Positions 1 to 7,784 are shown, counted from the first letter of the stretch. The stretch is DNA of 9,708 bases from Actinobacteria bacterium UBA3012 (GCA_002346305.1 DDZI01000030.1:1-9708); one strand, 5' to 3'. A program made the numbers and translations. Notes: generated from the letters alone by a model not told the origin.

Positions 1-210
1 GGTATTGAAGTTGTTGATGGACCGTATGAAACCGTAGGTGGATTCTTAATGCACCAACTTGGCAGAATTCCAGAAGTAGGGGACAAAGTTTTCCAATCAA
101 GTGCTGAGTTTGAGATTGAATCAATAGAAGGAAAGCGCGCTGGAAAAATCCGTATGATTGTCACAGATCATGGGCAATCAAATACAGAGGCAAACTCAAA
201 TGAGCACTGA
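1..210 (+). CDS. CorC/HlyC-type CBS-domain transporter-associated protein, C-terminal fragment
   Basis: Frame 1 is open from the first base to a TGA at 208-210, giving the last 69 residues of a protein whose start lies outside the window. The fragment begins [15 protein letters not shown] and continues through LGRIPEVGD and a [11 protein letters not shown] strand. This is the pattern of the CorC_HlyC (transporter-associated) domain, which closes hemolysin-C-like membrane proteins that carry a DUF21 membrane part and CBS domains. In the family these proteins are linked to magnesium/cobalt export or tolerance, but the actual substrate of this one cannot be told from the tail. After the domain there is only a short polar extension ([13 protein letters not shown]). 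The stop overlaps the trpS start by 11 bases, so the two genes are probably co-transcribed and translationally coupled. Confidence 0.8.
   Translation, partial: GIEVVDGPYETVGGFLMHQLGRIPEVGDKVFQSSAEFEIESIEGKRAGKIRMIVTDHGQSNTEANSNEH
186..190 (+). promoter_or_regulatory. Shine-Dalgarno site for trpS
   Basis: AGAGG ends nine bases before the ATG at 200. It lies inside the end of the upstream gene. It favours the ATG at 200 over the in-frame TTG at 158, which would add 14 polar residues unlike the family N-terminus. Confidence 0.6.
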
Positions 211-1216
211 AGCAAATAAAGAAAGAGTGTTATCCGGCATTCAACCCACTCATGATTCTTTTCACCTAGGAAACCATCTCGGTGCTTTGCGCCAATGGGT
301 TGCCTTGCAAGATACCCATGATGCTTTTTATTGTGTCGTTGACCTACACGCTCTAACAGTTGAGACGGACCCAAAACTTTTGCATCAGCGCACTCTTGCA
401 TCTGTTGCACAGTTATTGGCCCTGGGAATAGATCCAAAACAAAGCACTCTATTTATTCAGTCACATGTTCCAGCACATAACCAACTTGGTTGGGTTCTTG
501 AATGCATGACTGGATTTGGCGAAGCAAATCGCATGACTCAATTTAAAGATAAGTCGCAAAAATCAGGAGCAGATCGAACAGTCGTGGGATTGTTTACTTA
601 TCCGATCTTGCAAGCAGCCGACATTTTGCTTTACCAAGCAAATAAAGTCCCGGTTGGAGAAGATCAACGTCAACATATTGAATTAACCAGAGATTTAGGA
701 CAAAGGTTTAACTCGCGCTTTGGAGAAACCTTCACAATCCCTGATGCTCACATCATTAAGGGCACTGCAAAAATCATGGATTTACAAGATCCAACTTCAA
801 AGATGAGCAAATCAGCTGCCACTATGGCTGGAGTTATTGAATTAATGGATGCTCCTGAAGTGAATGCTAAAAAAGTTAAAAGTGCGATGACTGATACTGA
901 ACGTGAAATTAAATTTGATGAAAAGAACAAACCCGGAATCAGTAATTTGCTAACTATTTACTCTGCTTTAACTGGCCAGAGCATTAATCAGTTGGAAGAA
1001 AATTACTCTGGCAAGGGTTACGGAGATTTAAAGAAAGAGTTAGCAGATGTAGTCGTTGGAGTGCTCGAGCCGATCAGAAGTAGCGCGCTAGATTATTTGA
1101 AAGACCCGGCTCAACTGCAGAGTATTTTGAAAGATGGCGGACAAAGAGCAGGTTCAGTTGCAGCACAAACTCTTAGAAATGTTTACTCAGCGATGGGGCT
1201 AGTAGCAAGAGGTTAG
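200..1216 (+). CDS. trpS: Tryptophanyl-tRNA synthetase
   Basis: A 338-residue class Ic aminoacyl-tRNA synthetase that charges tRNA-Trp with tryptophan using ATP in the cytoplasm. The length is normal for bacterial TrpRS (about 330-340). The N-terminus has the family opening VLSGIQPT followed by HLGN at 22-25, the equivalent of the HIGH signature, then GALRQW. The active-site segment [15 protein letters not shown] is at 152-166, and KMSKS is intact at 201-205, just after the DLQDPTS stretch. The start at 200 was chosen because it has an AGAGG ribosome site and matches the usual N-terminus. An in-frame TTG at 158 is possible but unlikely. The gene overlaps the preceding CorC-like gene by 11 bases and converges on the carboxypeptidase gene with a 2-base gap. 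Nothing looks truncated or altered. Confidence 0.97.
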   Translation: MSTEANKERVLSGIQPTHDSFHLGNHLGALRQWVALQDTHDAFYCVVDLHALTVETDPKLLHQRTLASVAQLLALGIDPKQSTLFIQSHVPAHNQLGWVLECMTGFGEANRMTQFKDKSQKSGADRTVVGLFTYPILQAADILLYQANKVPVGEDQRQHIELTRDLGQRFNSRFGETFTIPDAHIIKGTAKIMDLQDPTSKMSKSAATMAGVIELMDAPEVNAKKVKSAMTDTEREIKFDEKNKPGISNLLTIYSALTGQSINQLEENYSGKGYGDLKKELADVVVGVLEPIRSSALDYLKDPAQLQSILKDGGQRAGSVAAQTLRNVYSAMGLVARG

Positions 1217-1218
1217 TT

Positions 1219-2151
1219 TTAAAGTAATTTTCCAACTGGATCAACAACATCAATAGCTTTAAATCCCCATTTGAATAACTCTTTGGCTAAAGCATCTCGA
1301 CCATAACTTAAATGCATAAACGTAATAATTATCGTACGACCATCTCGCTTGACCGCCCCGATGTAAGTGTTTTGACCTTTAGTTGTCCAACCAGTTTTCA
1401 CGCCTATGGTGCCGGGATAATTCAAAACTAACTTATTCAAATTATAAAGTTTTTTGTTTACGTTTTTTGGACCAGATTTTGGAAATGTATAAGTTTTTGT
1501 CTTCACTATTTTTCGAAAATCGGCTCGTTCCATAGCAGCACGTCCAATAAGTGCTAAATCGTAGGCTGTTGAAAGTTGACCTGGAGTATCAAGTCCGTGT
1601 GGAGATTTGGGCGTTGTATTAAACGCTTTTACTGATTCAGCTTTAGCCTGCATCATTTCGAGGGTTTTCTTCATTCCGCCATTTGCATTTGCAAGTGCCA
1701 CTCCAGCATCATTTCCGGAGTGCAACATCAAGCCGTACCAAATATCTTTAATCTGATATTTTCTTCCAGGATAAATACCAACTTTATTTCCGATCGTTGC
1801 TGGCTCCTTCTTGGTGCCAATATAAGTTTTGTTCATATCCAATTTTGGAAGAAGTGTTAAAGCCGTTAATGTCTTTAAGGTGCTTGCTGGCGGCAATCTT
1901 TTATGCGGATTTTTGGCGGCCAGCACTTCACCAGTGTCTAAATCCGCAATTACGTATGATGATGCAGAAGTATCTGGGGGAGCAGACACCCCATCCCCAG
2001 TTGTGTCATTGAAAATTACGCCACTTTCCGCAAGCCTGCCGCCGCCGGTAACTTCATCTCCGTTTGCTGCGAAGGATGTGGCTGCTAGAGCCAAAATAAG
2101 TATGGAAGCCGTGAGGGAGAGGTTACGTTGTTTAAATCTTGAGATTTGCAT
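1219..2151 (-). CDS. D-alanyl-D-alanine carboxypeptidase (S11 family, penicillin-binding protein 5 type)
   Basis: A 310-residue exported serine peptidase that trims the terminal D-Ala from peptidoglycan stem pentapeptides. The three active-site motifs of the S11/PBP5 family are present: STLK at 90-93 (nucleophile Ser90, Lys93), SGN at 145-147 and KTG at 252-254. A Sec signal peptide is clear, with basic residues (RFKQR), a hydrophobic stretch at about 11-27 and a likely cleavage near TSFA-A at 28-29. A low-complexity linker of about 35 residues precedes the catalytic domain at about 60-300. The chain ends at VGKLL soon after this domain, so the PBP5 C-terminal beta domain and the usual C-terminal membrane anchor are absent. 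It may be secreted free or stay attached by an uncleaved N-terminal helix. The gene converges on trpS (stops 2 bases apart) and diverges from the mutase gene. A closely related DacB/DacC name would fit, but I cannot choose among them. Confidence 0.93.
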   Translation of the reverse strand: MQISRFKQRNLSLTASILILALAATSFAANGDEVTGGGRLAESGVIFNDTTGDGVSAPPDTSASSYVIADLDTGEVLAAKNPHKRLPPASTLKTLTALTLLPKLDMNKTYIGTKKEPATIGNKVGIYPGRKYQIKDIWYGLMLHSGNDAGVALANANGGMKKTLEMMQAKAESVKAFNTTPKSPHGLDTPGQLSTAYDLALIGRAAMERADFRKIVKTKTYTFPKSGPKNVNKKLYNLNKLVLNYPGTIGVKTGWTTKGQNTYIGAVKRDGRTIIITFMHLSYGRDALAKELFKWGFKAIDVVDPVGKLL

Positions 2152-2160
2152 AGGTGCTAA

Positions 2161-2166
2161 AGAATA
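2161..2166 (-). promoter_or_regulatory. Possible -10 element for the carboxypeptidase gene (TATTCT)
   Basis: TATTCT, reading on the minus strand, fits TANNNT and ends nine bases before the ATG at 2151, which would give an almost leaderless transcript. No Shine-Dalgarno sequence lies ahead of this ATG (the preceding bases are TTTAGCACCT), which agrees with that. The alternative is TAGGAT at 2181-2176 with a leader of roughly 18 bases. Confidence 0.35.
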
Positions 2167-2208
2167 GAGAGATAAATCCTATGCGATTATTCGCCACACC
2201 GAATTGAG

Positions 2209-2214
2209 TAGGAT
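2209..2214 (+). promoter_or_regulatory. Probable -10 element for a leaderless mutase transcript (TAGGAT)
   Basis: TAGGAT matches the actinobacterial -10 pattern TANNNT and is followed by six bases (TAGGTT) and then the GTG start at 2221. Transcription would begin at or next to the start codon. The internal AGGA could instead act as a Shine-Dalgarno site at 7-base spacing, so the two readings compete. Confidence 0.5.
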
Positions 2215-2220
2215 TAGGTT

Positions 2221-3765
2221 GTGCGAGATATCACAGAGTCCGGATTTCCAATAAAAGCAGATTATCTCAACGGTGAGAAATCTGGAGTTTATCCATTTAC
2301 ACGCGGTATCTATGAAGAAATGTATTTAAAGAGGCCCTGGACTATGCGGCAGTACGCAGGTTTTGGAAATGCCAAGGAATCCAACGAAAGATATCTACAA
2401 CTGGTAGCTGCGGGAACTGGCGGATTATCAGTTGCTTTTGATTTACCAACTCAGATGGGTTACGACTCAGATGCTCCACAATCACTTGGTGAAGTTGGAC
2501 GTGTTGGTGTTGCCATAGATTCACTTGTAGATATGCGTGAACTTTTTGACAAAATTCCACTTGAAAAAGTTTCAACTTCAATGACCATCAATGCTCCTGC
2601 GGCAATTCTACTTTTGATGTATCAGATTATTGCTGAAGAACGTGGCATATCTAGTAAAGATCTACAAGGAACCATCCAAAATGATTTATTGAAGGAGTAC
2701 ATATCTCGAGGAACTTATATTTATCCTCCAAAACAATCGTTACGTTTGACCACAGATATTTTCGAATACTGCACAAAAGAATTGCCTAAGTGGAATAGCA
2801 TTTCAGTTTCTGGGTATCACATGGCTGAGGCTGGAGCCAATCCAGTCCAAGAAATTGCTTTCACTTTTGCAAATGCAATTGCATATTTAGATTGCGCTAA
2901 AGAGCGTGGTTTATCAATTGAGGATGTTGCAAGCAGAATGAGTTTCTTTTTTGTATCTAGAACTACAGTTTTAGAGGAAGTTGCAAAATTTAGAGCTGCA
3001 CGGCAGTTATGGGCTCAAATCATGAAAGAAAGATTCGGCGTAACTTCTCAGCGTGCCATGCACCTACGTTTTCATACTCAAACAGCAGGTGTTCAATTAA
3101 CTGCACAACAACCTGAATTAAATTTAGTGCGCGTTGCACTTCAAGCGTTAGCCGCAGTACTTGGAGGAACACAATCCCTGCATACGAACTCATTTGATGA
3201 AGCACTTGGATTACCAACAGAGAAAGCTGCTCGCCTTGCACTTCGAACTCAACAAGTAATAGCAAATGAAAGTGATGTGGCTGCAACAGTTGATGCATTG
3301 GCAGGATCTGCGGTAGTTGAGTCAATGACCACTGAAATTGCACTAGCAGCCAAAGAGTTAATCGCAAAGATTGACCAAATGGGCGGAGCGGTAGCAGGAA
3401 TTGAAGCAGGATTCCAAAAAGGTGAAATAGAAAAAAGTGCGTATCGAATCTCGCAAGAGATCGAGTCTGGAAATCGAGTGGTTGTTGGAGTAAATGCTTT
3501 CATGGAAGAAGCAAGCACCTACTTACCACTTGAGATAAATCCTCAGATTGCAAAAGAGCAAGGTGCTAAGTTGGCAAAAATTCGGGAGAGTCGGGATCAG
3601 AGTGCAGTAACTAAAGCTTTAGCGGATTTAGGTACGGCAGCAAAAGGTAAATCTAATTTACTTTACCCAATGAAAGTTGCACTTCTTGCCGATGCAACTC
3701 TTGGGGAGATCTCAGATGCACTTCGAGGTGAGTGGGGAAGCTACCGCGCTACTGAAATTTGGTAA
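2221..3765 (+). CDS. Methylmalonyl-CoA mutase, large (catalytic) subunit without B12-binding domain
   Basis: A 514-residue catalytic TIM-barrel subunit of an adenosylcobalamin-dependent acyl-CoA mutase, isomerising methylmalonyl-CoA and succinyl-CoA. It aligns by eye with Propionibacterium MutB at a constant offset of 44. RQYAGF places Tyr45 at Tyr89, GTIQND places Gln153 at Gln197, Arg163 falls on Arg207, and SGYHMAEAGA places Tyr199-His200 on Tyr243-His244. The Tyr89 and Arg207 equivalents mark methylmalonyl-CoA specificity rather than isobutyryl-, ethylmalonyl- or 2-hydroxyisobutyryl-CoA. TQSLHTNSFDEA is also intact. The protein ends after SDALRGEWGSYRATEIW, with no DGHDRG cobalamin-binding domain, as in split mutases whose small subunit is a separate gene. 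No such gene is in the window. The start is GTG, six bases after a TAGGAT box. The stop abuts the stop of the opposing carboxylase operon, whose product is this enzyme's probable substrate, after epimerisation. Confidence 0.93.
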   Translation: MRDITESGFPIKADYLNGEKSGVYPFTRGIYEEMYLKRPWTMRQYAGFGNAKESNERYLQLVAAGTGGLSVAFDLPTQMGYDSDAPQSLGEVGRVGVAIDSLVDMRELFDKIPLEKVSTSMTINAPAAILLLMYQIIAEERGISSKDLQGTIQNDLLKEYISRGTYIYPPKQSLRLTTDIFEYCTKELPKWNSISVSGYHMAEAGANPVQEIAFTFANAIAYLDCAKERGLSIEDVASRMSFFFVSRTTVLEEVAKFRAARQLWAQIMKERFGVTSQRAMHLRFHTQTAGVQLTAQQPELNLVRVALQALAAVLGGTQSLHTNSFDEALGLPTEKAARLALRTQQVIANESDVAATVDALAGSAVVESMTTEIALAAKELIAKIDQMGGAVAGIEAGFQKGEIEKSAYRISQEIESGNRVVVGVNAFMEEASTYLPLEINPQIAKEQGAKLAKIRESRDQSAVTKALADLGTAAKGKSNLLYPMKVALLADATLGEISDALRGEWGSYRATEIW

Positions 3766-5472
3766 TTAGATAATTTTGCAAAGCAAAGTACCACTGGCAA
3801 GTGTGTCTCCAACTGAGACGGTTAACTCACTAATTTTCCCACCCTTATGAGCTTTAAGTGGTTGTTCCATTTTCATCGCCTCTAGAACCACAATTAACTC
3901 ACCTTCTTCAACAACTTGCCCCTCCGTTACTTCAATTTTTACAACTGTTCCTTGCATCGGAGTTGTTAAAGAGTCTCCGGTCTGCAAAGCAGTTCTTGCA
4001 CTCAGCGCCCGTTTACGTTTACGAATTGGACTCAAGATTCCAACCTCAAAACGGTGACCATTAACTTCAACAACAACCTCTTCTATGACTGGAGTTGTGC
4101 TTTCTTCGCTAGTGGATCCGTAAGGTGGGATTTGATTGTTAAATTCACTTTCAATCCATCCGGTGTAGACCGCAAAAGGTTCATTGATAAAGGCTTCATC
4201 ATTTATAACTGCGCGATGGAAAGGTAAAGCGGTAGCGATTCCTTCAATCTGGAATTCAGCAAGAGCACGGCGGGCTCGCTCTAATGCTTGTTTTCTTGTT
4301 GCGCCGGTAACAACTAATTTTGCAAGTAGGGAATCGAAATTTCCGCCAATCACATCACCTTTTGTAAAACCCGCATCTACCCGTATTCCAGGACCTGAAG
4401 GTTCTATCCATTTGGTTATGACACCTGGAGTTGGCAAGAAATTCCGACCAGGATCTTCACCATTGATTCGAAATTCGATTGAATGACCGCGCAATGCCGG
4501 GTCAGTTGAAGATATTTTCTCTCCATCGGCAATTCTGAATTGTTCTCGCACTAAATCAAGCCCGGAAACTTCCTCACTGACTGGGTGTTCAACTTGCAAA
4601 CGAGTGTTAACTTCAAGAAAAGAAATGGTTCCATCAAGCCCAACCAGAAATTCACATGTACCGGCTCCAACATATCCTGCAGTACGGATGATTTCTTTGC
4701 TCGAACGGTAAAGCTCTTCAATTTGGGATTGAGACAGAAATGGGGCCGGTGCTTCTTCAACTAATTTTTGGTGACGTCGTTGCAATGAGCAGTCACGAGT
4801 TGATACAACTATCACATTTCCATGAGTATCTGCCAAAACTTGAGTTTCAACGTGACGTGGACGGTCTAAGTATCTTTCAACAAAACATTCACCGCGACCA
4901 AAAGCAGAAACTGCTTCGCGAACTGCTGAATCAAAAAGTTCAGGGATCTCTTCCATTGTGAAGGCAACTTTTAATCCACGTCCACCACCGCCATGCGCAG
5001 CTTTGATGGCAACAGGCAATCCATGTTCTTTTGCAAAAGCTAGAACTTCTTTGCTACTCGCTACTGGATCTGGTGTTCCTGCAACAAGTGGAGCACCAAC
5101 TTGCGCTGCAATTTTTCGGGCTGAGACTTTATCTCCCAAAGCCGCAATCGCCGCAGGGGGAGGTCCAACCCAAATCAAACCCGCGTCGATGACAGCTTGC
5201 GCGAATTTGGCATTTTCAGAAAGAAATCCGTATCCAGGATGGATTGCTTCAGAACCACTTTTTTTAGCGATTGAAATTATTTTTTCAATATTTAAATAAG
5301 TTTCTGTAGCAGTTACTCCACTAAGCGCATAAGCCTCATCACACGCCTTGACGTGAAGAGCGTTACGGTCTTCATCAGCATAAATCGCAATTGATTTAAC
5401 GCCGTGATCGCGGGCTGCTCTTGCGATACGAATCGCAATTTCGCCACGGTTGGCTATTAGCACGCTTTTCAT
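3766..5472 (-). CDS. accA3: Acyl-CoA carboxylase alpha subunit (biotin carboxylase fused to biotin carrier protein)
   Basis: A 568-residue protein that carboxylates its own biotin with ATP and bicarbonate and carries it to the beta subunit. The biotin carboxylase part spans about 1-445: it opens [15 protein letters not shown], with the ATP-grasp loop GGGGRG at 161-166 and [14 protein letters not shown] at 287-300. A linker with a basic patch (RKRKR, 484-488), usual in actinobacterial AccA proteins, leads to the carrier domain at about 500-568 with PMQGTVVKI and EAMKMEQP. The biotinylated residue is Lys534, codon at 3873-3871. The start at 5472 shares ATGA with the maf stop and gives the canonical N-terminus. 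A longer in-frame start at 5505 would add 11 residues inside maf. TAGGAT lies seven bases upstream, giving an AGGA ribosome site or an internal promoter. It is the last gene of the operon. In this family such alpha subunits often serve several beta subunits, including those for acetyl-CoA. Confidence 0.95.
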   Translation of the reverse strand: MKSVLIANRGEIAIRIARAARDHGVKSIAIYADEDRNALHVKACDEAYALSGVTATETYLNIEKIISIAKKSGSEAIHPGYGFLSENAKFAQAVIDAGLIWVGPPPAAIAALGDKVSARKIAAQVGAPLVAGTPDPVASSKEVLAFAKEHGLPVAIKAAHGGGGRGLKVAFTMEEIPELFDSAVREAVSAFGRGECFVERYLDRPRHVETQVLADTHGNVIVVSTRDCSLQRRHQKLVEEAPAPFLSQSQIEELYRSSKEIIRTAGYVGAGTCEFLVGLDGTISFLEVNTRLQVEHPVSEEVSGLDLVREQFRIADGEKISSTDPALRGHSIEFRINGEDPGRNFLPTPGVITKWIEPSGPGIRVDAGFTKGDVIGGNFDSLLAKLVVTGATRKQALERARRALAEFQIEGIATALPFHRAVINDEAFINEPFAVYTGWIESEFNNQIPPYGSTSEESTTPVIEEVVVEVNGHRFEVGILSPIRKRKRALSARTALQTGDSLTTPMQGTVVKIEVTEGQVVEEGELIVVLEAMKMEQPLKAHKGGKISELTVSVGDTLASGTLLCKII

Positions 5473-6080
5473 AAAGCTGATCCTATCTGGCGCAACTTGT
5501 ACCAAGAGTGTCCTAGAGATGTGACCATCTCAAAAAGATCGGGCATGCTCAACCCAATTACACCTGTTGCATCCCCTTCAATTCTTGAAATAAACGGTGA
5601 TCCAATTCCATCCAAAGTTGCACCGCCAGCAACTTGAAGAGGTTCACCGGTTTTGATGTAAGCGTCAATTTCTTCATCACTAACATCTGCGAATGTAATT
5701 TTAGTTGCCGAGACTCTTTCAGCAATTGCTCCATTTGAAAGATCAATTACGACTTGTCCAGTATACAAAATCCCACTTTTGTTTCGATATGAGCTCCATA
5801 GCGAAAAAGCTTCATCGGATGTTGCTGGCTTTCCAACATTTTTACCTTCAAACTCAAGTGTTGAGTCAGCGCCAATTATTAATTGATCTCCCTTGAGAGA
5901 TGAAGCAACAGCGAGTGCTTTGGCTTTGGCTAAGGCAACAACCATCTGGATCGGTGGCAGTTCCAAGAATTCAGACAACTCCTCATTAACCCCACTGACT
6001 TTTACATCGGCAAAAATCCCCGCGTTTTTTAACAGTTGCAATCGAGCGGGTGAAGCGGAGGCGAGTATTACTCTGGTCAC
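5469..6080 (-). CDS. maf: Maf-family nucleoside triphosphate pyrophosphatase
   Basis: A 203-residue cytoplasmic Maf/HAM1-fold enzyme. Family members hydrolyse non-canonical or canonical dTTP/UTP-type nucleotides to monophosphates and have been linked to septum control. The opening [17 protein letters not shown] carries the family signature SxSPxR (Ser8 to Arg13). GADSTL at 70-75 supplies the catalytic Asp72, in place of the commoner GADT, and NVGKP at 81-85 and [12 protein letters not shown] at 166-177 complete the pattern. The length is typical. The start is GTG, sharing GTGA with the stop of the epsilon gene, and the stop shares ATGA with the alpha-subunit start, so it is translationally locked between two carboxylase genes. 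The same placement is known in Mycobacterium and Streptomyces, so it reflects conserved synteny and not a recent insertion. Its exact nucleotide preference is not visible here. Confidence 0.93.
   Translation of the reverse strand: MTRVILASASPARLQLLKNAGIFADVKVSGVNEELSEFLELPPIQMVVALAKAKALAVASSLKGDQLIIGADSTLEFEGKNVGKPATSDEAFSLWSSYRNKSGILYTGQVVIDLSNGAIAERVSATKITFADVSDEEIDAYIKTGEPLQVAGGATLDGIGSPFISRIEGDATGVIGLSMPDLFEMVTSLGHSWYKLRQIGSAL
5480..5485 (-). promoter_or_regulatory. TAGGAT box upstream of the alpha-subunit start
   Basis: TAGGAT on the minus strand lies within the end of maf, seven bases before the ATG at 5472. Its AGGA core is at good Shine-Dalgarno distance (eight bases), so a ribosome site is the simpler reading for a gene inside an operon. 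The same hexamer and spacing precede the mutase and purK starts, so a secondary leaderless promoter is possible. Confidence 0.45.
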
Positions 6081-6208
6081 GAATTATTTTCCATTTTCCC
6101 GTAACTGTTACCTTTGGAAAGTTCTGACTGTCTTTTGGTTAATGCCTTTTCAATTACAGCAATTTCCTCAATAGTCGCTTCGCCTTTAATAATTTTAATG
6201 GCGCTCAT
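6077..6208 (-). CDS. accE: Acyl-CoA carboxylase epsilon subunit, very short
   Basis: A 43-residue protein encoded between the beta subunit and maf. It starts [19 protein letters not shown] and continues EKALTKRQSEL before a short polar tail ending MENNS. The pattern of a short beta strand, a G, then T-x-EE-hydrophobic helix matches the core of the actinobacterial ACC epsilon family (xVRGxPTxEELAAL), which binds and stimulates the alpha/beta carboxylase. Its place between accD5 and maf is exactly where accE5 sits in Mycobacterium. The ATG shares one base with the beta-subunit stop (TAATG), and the TGA shares four bases with the maf GTG (GTGA). Usual epsilon proteins are about 60-90 residues and often end in a Trp-containing segment; this one lacks that tail and is close to the minimum. 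No Shine-Dalgarno site is seen, so translation probably relies on coupling. No membrane segment or signal is present. Confidence 0.8.
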   Translation of the reverse strand: MSAIKIIKGEATIEEIAVIEKALTKRQSELSKGNSYGKMENNS

Positions 6209-7779
6209 TACAGTGGGATATTTCCATGTTTGCGATATGGAAGAACATCCTTTTTATTTTGTAATGCGCGGAAGGCGCGAGTTATAAGTATTCGACTTTG
6301 CTGAGGTTCAATTACTGCATCGATAAAGCCACGTTCGGCGGCGAGATAAGGGTTCGCTAGAGTGTCGTCATATTCGGTGATTAATTTTTTACGCACGTCC
6401 TCAGAGTTGTTAGCTTCTGCCAATTCTTTCCGATACAAGATGTTTACGGCACCTTGCGCTCCCATAACAGCAATCTGTGCCGTTGGCCAAGCTAAGTTGA
6501 TGTCCGCACCCAAATGTTTTGATCCCATAACGTCATATGCTCCGCCGTAAGCTTTCCGAGTGATTAAAGTGACCATAGGGACTGAGGCTTCACCATATGC
6601 ATAGAGCAATTTAGCGCCACGCCTAATAATTCCGTTCCACTCCTGATCAGTTCCCGGTAAAAATCCAGGTACATCTACCAAAGTCAATATCTGTATTCCG
6701 AATGCGTCACAAGTTCTCACAAATCTTGCAGCTTTTTCACTCGCATTGATATCTAAAGTTCCGGCAAGTTGCATTGGTTGATTAGCAACAACCCCAACTG
6801 AGCTTCCTTCAATTCTGCCAAAACCAATAATTATGTTAGGCGCAAAAAGTTCTTGCACCTCTAAAAATTCAGAATCATCAAGCAACGCTTTGATCACTTG
6901 ATGCATGTCGTATGGCTGATTTGGCGCATCTGGTATCAAGGTATTTAGTGCAACATCACTTGAGTGCAATGAATCTGACCCACTAACTGGGAAAACAGGT
7001 GGGGTATCAGTGTTGTTGCTTGGTAAGTACGATAACAAATTCTTCACATAATCAATAGCATCTAGTTCGTTAGCAGCTAAGTAGTGAGAGTTTCCAGTTC
7101 TTGAATTATGAGTGTGTGCTCCACCAAGTTCTTCCATCTCAACTTCTTCACCCGTAACTGTTTTAATTACTTCAGGTCCAGTAATGAACATATGTGAAGT
7201 TTGATCTACCATGATTGTGAAATCTGTCATTGCTGGTGAATAGACGGCGCCACCAGCGCAAGGTCCAAGGATTAATGAAATTTGTGGAATTACACCAGAA
7301 GAACGGGCATTACGTCGGAAAATTTCGCCATAACGTCCGAGCGAAACCACGCCTTCTTGGATCCGAGCGCCACCCGAATCATTTATTCCAATAAGTGGTA
7401 CGCCTGTTCGTAATGCGAAATCCATAACTTTTACAATTTTTTCACCAAATACTTCACCAAGACTTCCGCCCATCACTGTGAAATCTTGTGAGAAAAGTGC
7501 GATCGGTCTTCCATCCACTGTTGCGATGCCAGTAACTACACCGTCGCCATACGGGCGATTTTGTGGCATATCAAAGTTGACACTGCGATGCCGGGCTAAT
7601 TCATCAAATTCGGTAAATGAGTCCGCATCTACTAGGGCGGCGATCCGCTCACGTGCAGTCATTTTGCCTTTGGCATGTTGCTTTTCAATTGCGCGTTCCG
7701 AGCCAGCATGTGTAGCAGCATTAATTCTGGCCTGCAAATCTTCGAGTTTTCCTGCTGTTGTGTGAATGTCACCGCTCAT
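6208..7779 (-). CDS. accD5: Propionyl-CoA carboxylase beta subunit (carboxyltransferase)
   Basis: A 523-residue carboxyltransferase that moves CO2 from carboxybiotin to an acyl-CoA, most likely propionyl-CoA to methylmalonyl-CoA. It has the two crotonase-like halves of the family. The N half shows PYGDGVVTG (77-85), [10 protein letters not shown] (134-143) and the oxyanion-hole segment [15 protein letters not shown] (172-186). The C half shows [32 protein letters not shown] and the conserved end KHGNIPL. Asp416 in GGAYD corresponds, from memory, to Asp422 of Streptomyces coelicolor PccB, the residue that favours propionyl- over acetyl-CoA. Length and both termini are typical. The ATG at 7779 is the first in frame and lies six bases after a TACGGT -10 element, so the operon transcript may be leaderless. 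It leads the operon beta-epsilon-maf-alpha and diverges from birA across 18 bases. As the only beta subunit in view it might also serve acetyl-CoA, which the sequence cannot decide. Confidence 0.95.
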   Translation of the reverse strand: MSGDIHTTAGKLEDLQARINAATHAGSERAIEKQHAKGKMTARERIAALVDADSFTEFDELARHRSVNFDMPQNRPYGDGVVTGIATVDGRPIALFSQDFTVMGGSLGEVFGEKIVKVMDFALRTGVPLIGINDSGGARIQEGVVSLGRYGEIFRRNARSSGVIPQISLILGPCAGGAVYSPAMTDFTIMVDQTSHMFITGPEVIKTVTGEEVEMEELGGAHTHNSRTGNSHYLAANELDAIDYVKNLLSYLPSNNTDTPPVFPVSGSDSLHSSDVALNTLIPDAPNQPYDMHQVIKALLDDSEFLEVQELFAPNIIIGFGRIEGSSVGVVANQPMQLAGTLDINASEKAARFVRTCDAFGIQILTLVDVPGFLPGTDQEWNGIIRRGAKLLYAYGEASVPMVTLITRKAYGGAYDVMGSKHLGADINLAWPTAQIAVMGAQGAVNILYRKELAEANNSEDVRKKLITEYDDTLANPYLAAERGFIDAVIEPQQSRILITRAFRALQNKKDVLPYRKHGNIPL

Positions 7780-7784
7780 ACCCG

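Larger units (their letters stand above)
2152..2220. promoter_or_regulatory. 69-base divergent promoter region between the carboxypeptidase and mutase genes
   Basis: This is the only non-coding stretch above 25 bases in the window. It must hold promoters for both flanking genes. On the plus strand a TAGGAT hexamer at 2209-2214 precedes the mutase GTG by six bases. On the minus strand two -10-like hexamers are seen, TAGGAT at 2181-2176 and TATTCT at 2166-2161, lying 24 and 9 bases before the carboxypeptidase ATG. I see no convincing -35 hexamer for either direction and no clear operator palindrome. Confidence 0.55.

Noticed and set aside
158..199. Extended TTG start for trpS adding 14 residues
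   Set aside because: The added residues are polar and unlike the family N-terminus, while the ATG at 200 has an AGAGG site at good spacing.
1829..2167. 112-codon plus-strand open frame across the carboxypeptidase start
   Set aside because: It is a shadow of the carboxypeptidase gene, with no family resemblance and no ribosome site that I can see.
2152..2220. Cobalamin riboswitch ahead of the mutase
   Set aside because: The gap is 69 bases, too short for a cobalamin riboswitch (about 200 bases), and the likely transcript start is at the start codon.
3020..3367. 115-codon minus-strand open frame inside the mutase
   Set aside because: It is Leu/Gln/His-rich, a typical antisense shadow of Ala/Gln/Glu-rich coding sequence. 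The mutase frame is fully conserved across it.
4958..5299. 113-codon plus-strand open frame inside the biotin carboxylase gene
   Set aside because: It is an Ala/Pro-rich antisense reading of a strongly conserved domain, with no recognisable motif.
5473..5505. Longer N-terminus for the biotin carboxylase subunit
   Set aside because: The ATGA overlap with maf and the canonical [11 protein letters not shown] opening point to 5472. The extra 11 residues only read maf sequence in another frame.
5893..6174. 93-codon plus-strand open frame opposite maf and the epsilon gene
   Set aside because: The minus-strand epsilon frame has the right synteny, overlapping start and stop codons and a family motif. 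The plus frame has none of these.
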